DNA of 64,000 nt from Fulvivirga sediminis (GTDB lineage: Bacteria; Bacteroidota; Bacteroidia; Cytophagales; Cyclobacteriaceae), in contig NZ_JAESIY010000001.1 in assembly GCF_016757215.1 (NCBI RefSeq), positions 248,001-312,000 of the forward strand, given 5' to 3'. Under the pieces are notes generated by a model. It was given only the letters and a program-made list of their open reading frames with translations. It ran no database searches and was not told the origin of the DNA. Made by a program: the position numbers and the translations under genes. Positions 45,781 through 54,757 of the stretch are shown piece after piece. Positions within the stretch are counted from its first letter, which is position 1; the number at the start of each line of letters is the position of its first letter.

Positions 45781-46701
45781 TTAAATTACTTTAGCACCTT
45801 CTGCATTAATAGCCGATAGGTATACTTTATGATCTATTTCTAATGATGAATAATAATTGGTAAAGGCTGTGCCGATTTTTTCTGCGGTGGCTTTCCCTTT
45901 AGTGAGAGCAAAAATGGATGGCCCTGAACCTGAAATACTGCAGCCCAAAGCTCCATTTTCCATGGCTAACTTTTTGGCACCATCATAGCCCGGAATCAGT
46001 ACCGAGCGGATAGGCTCTACTATGTAATCTTCTAAAGAACGGCCTATGAGTTCATAATTCTCAGTAGCCAGACCTGCTATTAATCCTGCCACATTTCCCC
46101 ACTGGCTTATCGCTGTTTCCAAGCTTACATCTTTCTTAAGAATGCGCTTGGAGTCAGATGTTTTTACCTCTATCTGAGGGTGAACTACCACCACATGTAA
46201 ATCTTTAGGATAAGGCACATTAACTACATCCAGTGGAGTATAGCTTCTTACAATAGTGAAGCCGCCTAGTAAGGCCGGGGTCACATTGTCTGCATGTGCT
46301 TTACCTGACGCACACCGCTCCCCTTCCATTGCAAATTTCACTAACTCTTGTCGGCTATAGGGCTGCCCCAACAACTCATTGACAGCAAATACAGCTGCCG
46401 CTGAGCTTGAAGCGCTGGAACCCAATCCGCTGCCGGGCATCACCCTCTTTTTGACATTGATTTCAAAACCATTGCTCAGTTTAGTTTCATCTAGTAATGC
46501 CTGTATGGCTACGCCAATAACATTTTTTTTAGGGTCAACTGGCAGATCTTCAAAACCTGAAATGGGATTGATTTTAATGCCGTTATCAATTTTTATTACT
46601 TCGAGTTCGTCACCTATGCCATCTATAGCTAGGCCTAGTACATCAAAACCAGGGCCTACATTAGCTACTGTGGCGGGCGCAAACACTTTTATCTTTTCCA
46701 T
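45781..46701 (-). CDS. thrB: Homoserine kinase
   Basis: 306 residues of the GHMP fold. The ATP loop is PGSGLGSSASSSAAAV and the C-terminal GCSISGSGPSIFAL motif is present. It phosphorylates homoserine with ATP in the threonine pathway. One nt separates it from thrA and 2 nt from thrC, so it is in the same transcript. Confidence 0.96.
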   Translation of the reverse strand: MEKIKVFAPATVANVGPGFDVLGLAIDGIGDELEVIKIDNGIKINPISGFEDLPVDPKKNVIGVAIQALLDETKLSNGFEINVKKRVMPGSGLGSSASSSAAAVFAVNELLGQPYSRQELVKFAMEGERCASGKAHADNVTPALLGGFTIVRSYTPLDVVNVPYPKDLHVVVVHPQIEVKTSDSKRILKKDVSLETAISQWGNVAGLIAGLATENYELIGRSLEDYIVEPIRSVLIPGYDGAKKLAMENGALGCSISGSGPSIFALTKGKATAEKIGTAFTNYYSSLEIDHKVYLSAINAEGAKVI

Positions 46702-46702
46702 A

Positions 46703-49153
46703 TTAGTTAGCGTTGGCTATTCTCATTATATCGGCAAATATTCCGGAAGCAGTAACCTCAGCACCAGCTCCGGCACCCTTTACCACTAGGGGTTGTTCAG
46801 GGTATCTTTTAGTGGTGAAAAGAACTATATTATCTTTACCTTCCAGATTATAGAGAGGGTGTGAGCTTTCTATAAGCTGTACCCCTGTTTCTGCTTTACC
46901 TTTATTGAAAGTAGCTACATATTTTATTTTTTTACCCGCCTTTTTAGCGTCTGCTATCATCTTTTGGAAGGTGTCTTCATGCTCTTCTAGTTTTTTGAAA
47001 AACTCTTCAATAGTAGGAGCATTCATGCATTCTTTGGGAATAAATGCTCTTGAAGGGATATCATCTATCTCCATATTTAAGCCACTTTCCCTTATGAGGA
47101 TAAGTATTTTTCTTTTTACATCTACTCCGCTCAAATCTATTCTTGGATCTGGCTCCGTATAGCCTTCTTCCTGAGCTTGTCTTACTATATCTGCAAACCG
47201 AGTGTTTTCATTGAAATTATTGAAGATAAAATTTAAGCTACCAGAAAGCACGGCTTGGATTTTTATGATTTCATCTCCACTTTTTATCAAATCGTTTAAG
47301 GTGTTGATTACCGGTAATCCTGCGCCTACGTTGGTTTCAAACAAGAATTTGGCTTTATACTTTAAGGCAGTCTTTTTAAGATTAAGGTACTCTTCATAAG
47401 AATTAGTGCAAGCTATTTTGTTAGGTGTTACTACCGAAATACTTTCTTTTAGCACGCCATTATAAACAGAAGCGATGTCTGCATTAGCTGTGTTGTCTAT
47501 AAAAATGCTGTTTCTCAAGTTGAGTTCGGCCATTTTTTGTAGGAATAACTCTGAGGACATAGGCTCACTTTCATGTTCCAGCTTGTTTTTCCATTCTTTG
47601 AGATCCATGCCTCTTTCCTGGAAGTACATCTTTCGGCTATTGGCTAGTGCTACTACTCTTAAATCTATATGGTGATGTGTGGATAAATAACTTTTTTGTT
47701 TTCTTAGCTGCTCTATTAGGGCAGATCCTACATTTCCTACACCAATCATAAATACATTTATAACTCGCTTATCTGATAAGAAAAAGCTTTCATGTAAACT
47801 GTTGAGGGCCTTTTTCACTTCTTTCTCATGTACCACTACTGATATATTTCTTTCAGAAGATCCTTGTGCTATGGCTTTTATGTTCACTCCGTTTTGGCCA
47901 AGCACACTAAACATGTTACCACTCACTCCTACCTGTTCTTTCATGTTAGCACCTACCAGGGCTATTATAGCCAACTCTTTTTCTACTTCTACAGGATTAA
48001 TCTTGCGAGCAGATAGTTCAAAGGCGAATTCTGATTCTATAGCAGTTAATGCCTTGCTTATATCACTGGCATCTATGCCTACGCATATAGTGTGCTCTGA
48101 TGATGCCTGAGTGATAAGCACCACGTTTACTTTAGCATTGGAGAGCGCTCTAAACAATCTGTGTGAAAAGTTGGGTATGCCCACCATCCCACTGCCGGAA
48201 ACATTGAGCAAGGCTATGTTTTGAATGCTGGAAAGACCTTTAATTAATTGACCATTGGCAGAAGCATTGGCTGATATCAGTGTGCCAGCATCCTCTTTAC
48301 TAAAGGTGTTTTTAATTCTTATAGGAATACTTTTTTCTAAAGCAGGCTGAATGGTTGGAGGATATATTACCTTGGCTCCAAAGTGAGAAAGCTCCATAGC
48401 TTCTTCATAAGAGATCTCATTGATGGCGTAGGCAGACCGAACTAATCTAGGGTCGGCAGTCATCATACCACTTACATCCGTCCATATTTCTAATTCAGCG
48501 GCATTTAGTGCTGAGGCTAATATAGCGGCAGTGTAGTCTGAGCCACCACGTCCGAGGGTAGTCCACTGATTATCTTTAGAGGAGGCTATAAATCCAGGGC
48601 ATATGTATACCGGTAGCTGCTCGCCAAAGTAGGCGCTAATTTTAGGTACTGTAACTCCAAAATCTACATTGGCTCTACCATAATTATTGTCTGTAATGAT
48701 AAATTCTTGAGGTTGAGCCAAGCTACTGTTTATGCCACTGTCATTTAGGAAGTCAGCTATTATTGTAGAAGAAAGCTTTTCTCCAAAAGACAGTATTTTG
48801 TCGCTGGTTTTAGCCGTGAGCTCCTGAATCAGAAATACGCCTCGGCAAATATCTTCAAGGTCATTTAATAATATTTTTACTTTTCCTAGGGTTTTGCTTT
48901 GTGCTTTTACTGATATCAGCTCCTGAACAGTTTTTATATGCTTTTGCTCTACCTGGTTAAGAAGTTTTAGGTAGCCTTCATCTCCGCTGGAAGCCAAAAG
49001 GCTAGCGTTTACCAATTGTGTAGTTATACCCCCTAGTGCTGATACTACAGCTATGAGGCTGCCTGCATCTTTTTTTTGAACGATGATGTCTTTTACCAGC
49101 GTAATATTTTTAGCTGAGGCTACGGATGTGCCGCCAAATTTTAAGACCTGCAT
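46703..49153 (-). CDS. thrA: Bifunctional aspartokinase / homoserine dehydrogenase
   Basis: 816 residues. Aspartokinase domain (1-290, KFGGTSVASAKN, GRGGSDYTA), two ACT domains (about 310-460, GMVGIPNFSHRLFRALSNAK, GQNGVNIKAIAQGSSERN) and a homoserine dehydrogenase domain (465-816, FMIGVGNVGSALIEQL, GLPVINTLNDLIKSGDE). It begins threonine and methionine synthesis from aspartate and is feedback-inhibited through ACT domains in relatives. Head of thrABC, with a Thr/Ile-rich leader peptide 82 nt upstream of its start. Confidence 0.97.
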   Translation of the reverse strand: MQVLKFGGTSVASAKNITLVKDIIVQKKDAGSLIAVVSALGGITTQLVNASLLASSGDEGYLKLLNQVEQKHIKTVQELISVKAQSKTLGKVKILLNDLEDICRGVFLIQELTAKTSDKILSFGEKLSSTIIADFLNDSGINSSLAQPQEFIITDNNYGRANVDFGVTVPKISAYFGEQLPVYICPGFIASSKDNQWTTLGRGGSDYTAAILASALNAAELEIWTDVSGMMTADPRLVRSAYAINEISYEEAMELSHFGAKVIYPPTIQPALEKSIPIRIKNTFSKEDAGTLISANASANGQLIKGLSSIQNIALLNVSGSGMVGIPNFSHRLFRALSNAKVNVVLITQASSEHTICVGIDASDISKALTAIESEFAFELSARKINPVEVEKELAIIALVGANMKEQVGVSGNMFSVLGQNGVNIKAIAQGSSERNISVVVHEKEVKKALNSLHESFFLSDKRVINVFMIGVGNVGSALIEQLRKQKSYLSTHHHIDLRVVALANSRKMYFQERGMDLKEWKNKLEHESEPMSSELFLQKMAELNLRNSIFIDNTANADIASVYNGVLKESISVVTPNKIACTNSYEEYLNLKKTALKYKAKFLFETNVGAGLPVINTLNDLIKSGDEIIKIQAVLSGSLNFIFNNFNENTRFADIVRQAQEEGYTEPDPRIDLSGVDVKRKILILIRESGLNMEIDDIPSRAFIPKECMNAPTIEEFFKKLEEHEDTFQKMIADAKKAGKKIKYVATFNKGKAETGVQLIESSHPLYNLEGKDNIVLFTTKRYPEQPLVVKGAGAGAEVTASGIFADIMRIANAN

Positions 49154-49235
49154 AAACAGATAAGTTTATAGTTAATAAAATATGATGTGATTTTTATACG
49201 ATGGAGCCCATGCCCCTAATGGTGATATATGAATA

Positions 49236-49334
49236 TTAACCCCGCAAAGGGGTAATAATGGTAGTAATAATAATATTGCCCATCCCTAGAATAGAGTTTA
49301 GTGTGATGTTCGTATATGTGAAAAGAGGTTTCAC
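49236..49334 (-). CDS. thrL: Putative thr operon leader peptide
   Basis: Between the TonB gene and thrA the reverse strand has ATG 49283 encoding MGNIIITTIITPLRG then TAA at 49236. A GTG at 49334 in the same frame would give 32 residues (MKPLFTYTNITLNSILGMGN, then the same tail). The run IIITTIIT is what a threonine/isoleucine attenuator needs. ATTACCCC at the peptide end can pair with GGGGTTAAT just after, while the same CCCC can pair with AGGGG further on, so alternative folds exist. I did not see a clear U-rich terminator. Confidence 0.65.
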   Translation of the reverse strand: MKPLFTYTNITLNSILGMGNIIITTIITPLRG

Positions 49335-49454
49335 CTAGTGATTATTATTACTTGATTGCCTGTCAAAGGTAATGGTTAATTTCTAATTGAAAAATTTTAC
49401 CATATATTTTTATTGAATTAAACGATTTTAGCCAATTTATATTTTGTTGAAAAC

Positions 49455-49485
49455 AAAAAAAGCCCGATTCATAGAACCGAGCTTT
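49455..49485 (-). terminator. Terminator after the TonB-like gene
   Basis: On the reverse strand AAAGCTCG (from 49485) pairs with CGGGCTTT (to 49459), followed by a T tract reaching 49455; one mismatch in the stem. Confidence 0.7.
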
Positions 49486-49509
49486 GATTACTATTACTAT
49501 TTATATTTA

Positions 49510-50232
49510 TTAACTTTCTGCTTCAAATGTGATAGGAATTTCTAATTTCATTCTCACAGGTGAGTTTCCTTGCTTAGCGGGAGTCCAAGTCCAGTCAGTA
49601 GTTTTAATAGCTTCTACAGCCGCCTCATCCAGTGCCTCTATGTACTCCTTGTTTTTGGTATAGTAGATAGATTCCACAGGTTTTACTTCACTTACTTTTC
49701 CATTTTCATCTACTACAAATTCTACTATTACAGTACCACCTACGTTGTTATCTAAAGCTTCTTCAGGATACTCTACATTAGTTTTAATGGCTTGATAATA
49801 AGCATCATATCCATCTTTTGGTTCTGCGGCTGTTTGTACATTTTTATTATACTCTTTGCGCATTAGTTCTTGGTCTGCAAAATGACCTTCTACATATTTA
49901 ACAAATTTATTCAGGTCTTGATCATTGTCTATGCCATCTACTTTTACCTGATAGTTTCCTTTAACGGTTACAATATTACCATCCTCAGTTTGTATATAGC
50001 TATATTCTAATTCAGGGTATTTTTCCACTAATGCATGTATAGTGGAATCTTCTTCATGAACAGCAACGTTATTTGGTTCAACTGCGCTGTTATCAATAGA
50101 TACAGTATCAGCAGCCTGTTCATTATTTTGTTTAGGCGATTCGCAACCCATCACGAATATCATAAATGCTAGAGCTCCTATCAGGAGCACTGCATACATG
50201 TTGATATCAAATTTGTTAATATTATTTTCCAT
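49510..50232 (-). CDS. TonB family energy transducer, atypical
   Basis: 240 residues. An N-terminal TM or lipobox-like segment (MYAVLLIGALAFMIFVMGCES) is followed by an acidic linker rather than a Pro-rich one, and a C-terminal TonB domain (about 135-240, YPEEALDNNVGGTVIVEFVVD; PAKQGNSPVRMKLEIPITF). The Cys after MG could be lipidated. Unlike the 10074 transducer it lacks the usual proline spacer, so its reach across the periplasm is doubtful. Stand-alone. Confidence 0.85.
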   Translation of the reverse strand: MENNINKFDINMYAVLLIGALAFMIFVMGCESPKQNNEQAADTVSIDNSAVEPNNVAVHEEDSTIHALVEKYPELEYSYIQTEDGNIVTVKGNYQVKVDGIDNDQDLNKFVKYVEGHFADQELMRKEYNKNVQTAAEPKDGYDAYYQAIKTNVEYPEEALDNNVGGTVIVEFVVDENGKVSEVKPVESIYYTKNKEYIEALDEAAVEAIKTTDWTWTPAKQGNSPVRMKLEIPITFEAES

Positions 50233-50349
50233 CTTGATTTTACCGTTTGGTATTGTCTTTACTTATGTCAAAACAATACCAAAATATTATAATGTTGAAA
50301 ATCAGTATTTTATAATTATTGTGTGTTCCTTATGTGTGGAAAAATATTC

Positions 50350-51216
50350 TCATCTGATGAATTTAGAGAGTATGTTCATCGCTTGAGTGTGATATCCGCC
50401 TCCAAATAAGTTGACATGTACCAGTAGTGGGTACAGATTATAAATATCCCATCTTTCACGATAGCCTTCGGGCAGTGGTGAAATATTCATGTATGCATCA
50501 TAGAAAGATTGGTCAAAACCACCAAAGAGTGTAGTCATGGCCAAATCCATTTCTCTGTGAGCAAAGCTCACTGCAGGATCTATGAGTACAGGCTCTCCAC
50601 TGGCACCTACTATAATATTTCCTCCCCAAAGATCTCCATGAATGAGAGTTGGGGCTTCTTCAGATAGCAAAGAAGGTAGTTTGTCCGCTAGCTCACAGAA
50701 TTTATCGTAATCATGCTGGCTCATTTTTCCGTTGGAGAGGGCCAATTTTACTTGGGGTGCGATTCGGTTTTTATAGAAGAAGTCAGCCCAGCTTGCAGAG
50801 TGAGCATTACTTTGATCTAAAGATCCCATGTAATTATCATGATCTAGGCCATATTTCTCAGCTTTTTGCTGATGAATACACGCTAGCCCTTCTGCCAAAT
50901 CTTTATTGTAAGTATTACTTTTGGTTGATGATTTGATATTCTCCAGGATAAGACATGAGTATTCATCTCCTTCATAGGTAAAGATTACTTCTGGAATTTT
51001 AATGCATTTGGGCTCACTCAGAAGTTGCAAGCCTTTAGCCTCCACTTCAAACATTTTTGGATAAAGGCTGGCGCTGTTCCATTTTAGAAAGAATTCACCT
51101 TTTGTCGTGGTAGTTGTTCCTCCGTGGTTAATGCAGCCACCAGAGGCGGGGGTAAAGTCTTGAATATTGCCGATTTTCTTTTGGCAAAACTCACGTATTT
51201 CTTTAGGTATTACCAT
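50350..51216 (-). CDS. Fructosamine-3-kinase family protein
   Basis: 288 residues of the APH/choline-kinase fold. Catalytic loop LIHGDLWGGNIIV and metal site LIDPAVSFAHREMDLAMT match the family, as do the start (NIQDFTPASGGCINHGGTT) and the end. Members phosphorylate ketosamines on glycated proteins or small molecules, leading to deglycation. Its start overlaps the PLP enzyme stop by 14 nt, so it is the third gene of the oxyR-led unit. Confidence 0.9.
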   Translation of the reverse strand: MVIPKEIREFCQKKIGNIQDFTPASGGCINHGGTTTTTKGEFFLKWNSASLYPKMFEVEAKGLQLLSEPKCIKIPEVIFTYEGDEYSCLILENIKSSTKSNTYNKDLAEGLACIHQQKAEKYGLDHDNYMGSLDQSNAHSASWADFFYKNRIAPQVKLALSNGKMSQHDYDKFCELADKLPSLLSEEAPTLIHGDLWGGNIIVGASGEPVLIDPAVSFAHREMDLAMTTLFGGFDQSFYDAYMNISPLPEGYRERWDIYNLYPLLVHVNLFGGGYHTQAMNILSKFIR

Positions 51217-52345
51217 TGAGTGCTAGGTCTAGGTCATTAATTAAATCATCAGCGTCTTCTATTCCAACGGATAATCTAAGCAAATAATTTGATATTCCAG
51301 CCTTTTCTTTTTCTTCTTCCGATATTTTTGAATGTGAGGTTTGAGCAGGAGAAGTTATGGTAGATTCTACGCCGCCCAAACTCATGGCGGGAGCTATAAG
51401 CTTTAGTTTTTTCACAAATACATCAGGATCTGTCGTCACTTCGAAGGATAACATACCACCGTAACCAGACATTTGGCGAGAGGCTAAATGGTGCTGTGGA
51501 TGTGTAGAGAGACCAGGGTAATACACGTTAGAAATTTTTTTGTGGCTCTCTAGAAACTTACTTATGGCAAGTGCATTAGAGTTTTGCTGTTTTACTCTAA
51601 TCGATAAAGTTTTAATGCTTCTTTCTAATAAGTAGCACGATTGGGCGTCTAGGCTGCCGCCGAAATGAATGGCTGAAGACCATATTTTATGCATAATTTC
51701 TTCTGATGATATTACAGCGCCACAGCATAAGTCGCTATGGCCTCCCAGGTATTTCGTTCCGCTGTGGAGCACTATATCTATGCCTAGTTCTAAAGGGTTT
51801 TGGTTGATGGGAGAAGCGAATGTATTATCAATAAGTGTAAGGATGCTATTTGACTTGGCTAGTGCGCTAATGGCGCTGATATCAATAATCTTAAGTAAAG
51901 GATTAGAGGGAGTTTCTATGAAGATAAGCTTTGTGTTTGGAAGAATGGCTTTTTCAAACTCCTCTGCTGATAGGCTATTAATCAGGGTGTATTTTATGCC
52001 AAAACGGCTTAGCTCATTAGTTACGGCATGGTGTGTTCCTCCATAAAGATCATTTTGAAATATAGCATGATCACCTGTTTTTAGAATGGAAAAAAGTGCA
52101 GTGGTAATAGCGGCCATACCAGAGCTAAAGACCATGGCTTTTTCTCCTTTTTCTAAAGCGGCAATTTTATCAGAAACCACCTGTTGATTTATGGTATTAA
52201 AATAGCGCGGGTAGGCGTGAACGTCTACGTCCAGATAATCATAGGCACTCGAGGTAAATATGGGTGTATTAACTCCTTTGGCCGTTGTATCTTTTTGTGA
52301 TCCTGCATGTACGCAGGTGGTGGCTTGTGATGTGGGCTGGTTCAT
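51203..52345 (-). CDS. Trans-sulfuration PLP enzyme (cystathionine synthase/lyase type)
   Basis: 380 residues. PLP lysine in HSGTKYLGGHSDLC, the cofactor loop EKGEKAMVFSSGMAAITTAL and the C-terminal SLGGVESTITSPAQTSHS belong to the Cys/Met metabolism group. Cystathionine gamma-synthase, gamma-lyase and related enzymes cannot be told apart by eye. Its start is 4 nt after the oxyR stop and it overlaps the fructosamine kinase gene, linking sulfur amino acids to this stress unit. Confidence 0.9.
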   Translation of the reverse strand: MNQPTSQATTCVHAGSQKDTTAKGVNTPIFTSSAYDYLDVDVHAYPRYFNTINQQVVSDKIAALEKGEKAMVFSSGMAAITTALFSILKTGDHAIFQNDLYGGTHHAVTNELSRFGIKYTLINSLSAEEFEKAILPNTKLIFIETPSNPLLKIIDISAISALAKSNSILTLIDNTFASPINQNPLELGIDIVLHSGTKYLGGHSDLCCGAVISSEEIMHKIWSSAIHFGGSLDAQSCYLLERSIKTLSIRVKQQNSNALAISKFLESHKKISNVYYPGLSTHPQHHLASRQMSGYGGMLSFEVTTDPDVFVKKLKLIAPAMSLGGVESTITSPAQTSHSKISEEEKEKAGISNYLLRLSVGIEDADDLINDLDLALNGNT

Positions 52346-52348
52346 ATA

Positions 52349-53281
52349 TTATTTCCATTTTATGACTTCTCCGTGTTTTTGAATGTTAATATAATCAGGA
52401 ATAGCATTGAGAATCTCTGTGTGAAGCGCTTCTACTAACTTTCTCTTCAGATAGCTTCTATGCATAATGATTGATACTTCTCTTACCGGCTTAGGATCAT
52501 CAAATGATCTCAGCTTTGACCTACTGTTTTTATCAAAATCCAAAGTGGCTAGCTCAGGAAGCAAGGTGAAACCTCCATTTTTATCTACTATCTTTTTCAG
52601 TGCTTCTAGTGAGCCGCTTTCATATTTAAATTGTGTGTCTTTATCCTCGTAGGTGTGGCAGAGGTTTAAAACCTGATCTCTGAAGCAGTGCCCTTCGTTT
52701 AAAAGCCAAATTTCATTCGCTGGTAGCTCTTCAATGTTTAGTTTTTCTTCATTATATAAACTGCTTCTGTGCGATACATAGGCGTAGAATTCCTCATAAA
52801 AAACAGGTTTAGTAATTAGCCCCGGATCATTTAGAGGGGTAACAATGAGCCCTAAGTCTAGGAGCTCATTCTTAAGCTTTTTTAGCACCTCATTAGTTTT
52901 AAGCTCTTCTACCTTAATTTTTACATTAGGGTATTTCTCTATGAAATTATTAATAAATAGAGGAAGCAGATAAGGACTTAAGGTAGGTATAATGCCAATG
53001 CTGAGTTCGCCTGCAACTTCTCCTTTTTCTTCAGCTACAAGCTCCTTAATTTTTTTTGATTCACTTAAAGCCAACCTAGCCTGGGCTATAATTCTTTTAC
53101 CTACATCGGTAGGTACTACTGGCTGCTTGCTTCTATCAAAAATCATGACACCAAGCTGTTCTTCCATTTTATGGATTTGCATGCTTAGAGTGGGCTGGGT
53201 TACAAAACAAGATTCTGCTGCCTTTCCGAAGTGTCTGTAGTTATCTACAGCTATTATATATTCAAATTGAATTAAAGTCAT
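52349..53281 (-). CDS. oxyR: OxyR-type LysR peroxide sensor
   Basis: From ATG 53281 (MTLIQFEYIIAVDNYRHFGK) 310 residues; a longer frame from 53344 adds 21 residues not seen in the family. HTH with FGKAAESCFVTQPTLSMQIH is clear. The redox Cys pair is C199 and C208 in NEGHCFRDQVLNLC, the same numbers and spacing as E. coli OxyR. It should sense peroxide by disulfide formation. Unusually it heads an operon with a trans-sulfuration enzyme and a fructosamine kinase. Confidence 0.93.
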   Translation of the reverse strand: MTLIQFEYIIAVDNYRHFGKAAESCFVTQPTLSMQIHKMEEQLGVMIFDRSKQPVVPTDVGKRIIAQARLALSESKKIKELVAEEKGEVAGELSIGIIPTLSPYLLPLFINNFIEKYPNVKIKVEELKTNEVLKKLKNELLDLGLIVTPLNDPGLITKPVFYEEFYAYVSHRSSLYNEEKLNIEELPANEIWLLNEGHCFRDQVLNLCHTYEDKDTQFKYESGSLEALKKIVDKNGGFTLLPELATLDFDKNSRSKLRSFDDPKPVREVSIIMHRSYLKRKLVEALHTEILNAIPDYINIQKHGEVIKWK

Positions 53282-53760
53282 ATTGGAGATTTCAGGCAAA
53301 TTAAATAATAAATGCTGAATCAAGAAATGGCTTGGTAAGTACATGGCCTTATCTGAATAGGAGGTTTACTATTATATGATCAATGATATTTCAAATGAAT
53401 TTTATGACTTGTTAACGTTGTGTGGTAAAAATACTATGCCTTCCATGCCAAGAGTATAGCCTCAACATCTGACCTATCTTTTTAAATTTCTGTTTGATCT
53501 TAATATCAATAATCTAGTTTAATTGTTTCTATGGATATGGCAACTAAGTTAAATAGCGACTAAAATAATAGTACTTCTTTTGTTAGTTGAAATTTATAAA
53601 AGAATATTTAAATTTAAATAAATTTTTAACTTTGCAGTTATATAATTACTGGTATTAGATATTTTTTAACCGTTAAGGCTATAATGATAACTGTCTCAGG
53701 TTTTTATGGATGATTTATTTAGCATTCATATAACCTTATTTTTTATTAAATACGTAAGAA
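53282..53760. other. Divergent promoter region between oxyR and the sensor kinase unit
   Basis: About 480 bp of AT-rich DNA. The only element I can support is the -7 type motif at 53627. No RNA gene or repeat was seen. The upstream limit depends on the oxyR start, taken here as 53281. Confidence 0.5.
53627..53635 (+). promoter_or_regulatory. Bacteroidota -7 type promoter element
   Basis: TAACTTTGC fits TAnnTTTG with the frequent following pyrimidine, 126 nt before ATG 53761. Probably drives the sensor kinase unit. No convincing -33 element. Confidence 0.4.
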
Positions 53761-53961
53761 ATGGAAATAGAAAATCCATTAGAGAGTTCTTTCTTCTCTA
53801 TTAACTCAGCTTTTCGGGGTAAAACTTTGAAAGCTTCTTTATTAAATAAGATAGACAGATTATTTGCCGTTGTATATCATATGATTTGTAGTCTCTTTAA
53901 AATAGTTAAGATCATTAGTAAGAAGCTTTGCTTTTGTGCTCAATTAAATTGGGAAATTTAG
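53761..53961 (+). CDS. Short ORF before the sensor kinase, doubtful
   Basis: 66 residues with an ATG start and a stop 1 nt before the kinase ATG, a typical coupling distance. A central hydrophobic run (IDRLFAVVYHMICSLFKIV) is weakly membrane-like. No family is recognisable, and it may simply be leader sequence. Confidence 0.35.
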   Translation: MEIENPLESSFFSINSAFRGKTLKASLLNKIDRLFAVVYHMICSLFKIVKIISKKLCFCAQLNWEI

Positions 53962-53962
53962 G

Positions 53963-54757
53963 ATGTTCATGAATATAGAGATTCCAAATATCGCGACACT
54001 GGTCATACTAGGAACTTCTACCACTTTATTTTTGGCAGGAGCTATACTACTTTTCATTATTAATTATCGCTCGCGTATGCTGCATAATGAAATTGCTGCC
54101 CAGCAGTTGGAGGTAGATTATCAGCGAGAATTACTACAGGCCACTGTAAATTCTCAAGAAAAGGAAAGAAGAAGGATTGCTGCAGAGCTTCATGACGGTA
54201 TAGGAGCCATGCTATCAGCCGCTAAGCTTAATTTGAATATGTTGAAAAAAGGAACTATTCCTACAGAAGAGATGGAGCTTACCATGGTAGATACTAAAGA
54301 AATGATAGATAGTACCATAGAAAGGGTGCGAAAAATATCTAAAGCTTTACTTCCCACTTCTCTGGAGTTTTTTGGACTTGGAAGGGCTTTAGAGGAGCTC
54401 GTTGAAAAATTATCTACACCGCAAACAAAAATATACTTTCATCAAAAGGGAGAAAACGTTAAATTAAACCAACAGGATGAACTCCTGATCTATCGAATTG
54501 TGCAAGAATTAATTAATAATGCTCTTAAACATGCTGAGGCTTCCGAAGTGTGCGTAAATATCGATTGGAATAGTCCTATTAATTTAACGGTCTCGGACAA
54601 TGGAAAAGGTTTTGATATAGTTAAAACCAAGCGAGAAAATAAGGGAGGCATAGGATTATATAGTATAGAGAATAGAGTAAGCTTAATTAGGGCAGCAATG
54701 CAATTCGATAGCGAAATAAGCAAAGGCACGCGAATAAGAATTGTTTTAAGAACTTAA
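53963..54757 (+). CDS. NarL-type (HisKA_3) sensor histidine kinase
   Basis: 264 residues. One TM helix (about 11-31, LVILGTSTTLFLAGAILLFII) then a coiled linker and the H-box QEKERRRIAAELHDGIG with N-box IVQELINNALKHAE, DNGKGFD and GGIGLYSIENRV. There is no sizeable outer domain, so sensing is probably membrane-internal or by a partner. Start can be ATG 53963 or 53969. Its stop overlaps the response regulator start by 1 nt. Confidence 0.92.
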   Translation: MFMNIEIPNIATLVILGTSTTLFLAGAILLFIINYRSRMLHNEIAAQQLEVDYQRELLQATVNSQEKERRRIAAELHDGIGAMLSAAKLNLNMLKKGTIPTEEMELTMVDTKEMIDSTIERVRKISKALLPTSLEFFGLGRALEELVEKLSTPQTKIYFHQKGENVKLNQQDELLIYRIVQELINNALKHAEASEVCVNIDWNSPINLTVSDNGKGFDIVKTKRENKGGIGLYSIENRVSLIRAAMQFDSEISKGTRIRIVLRT

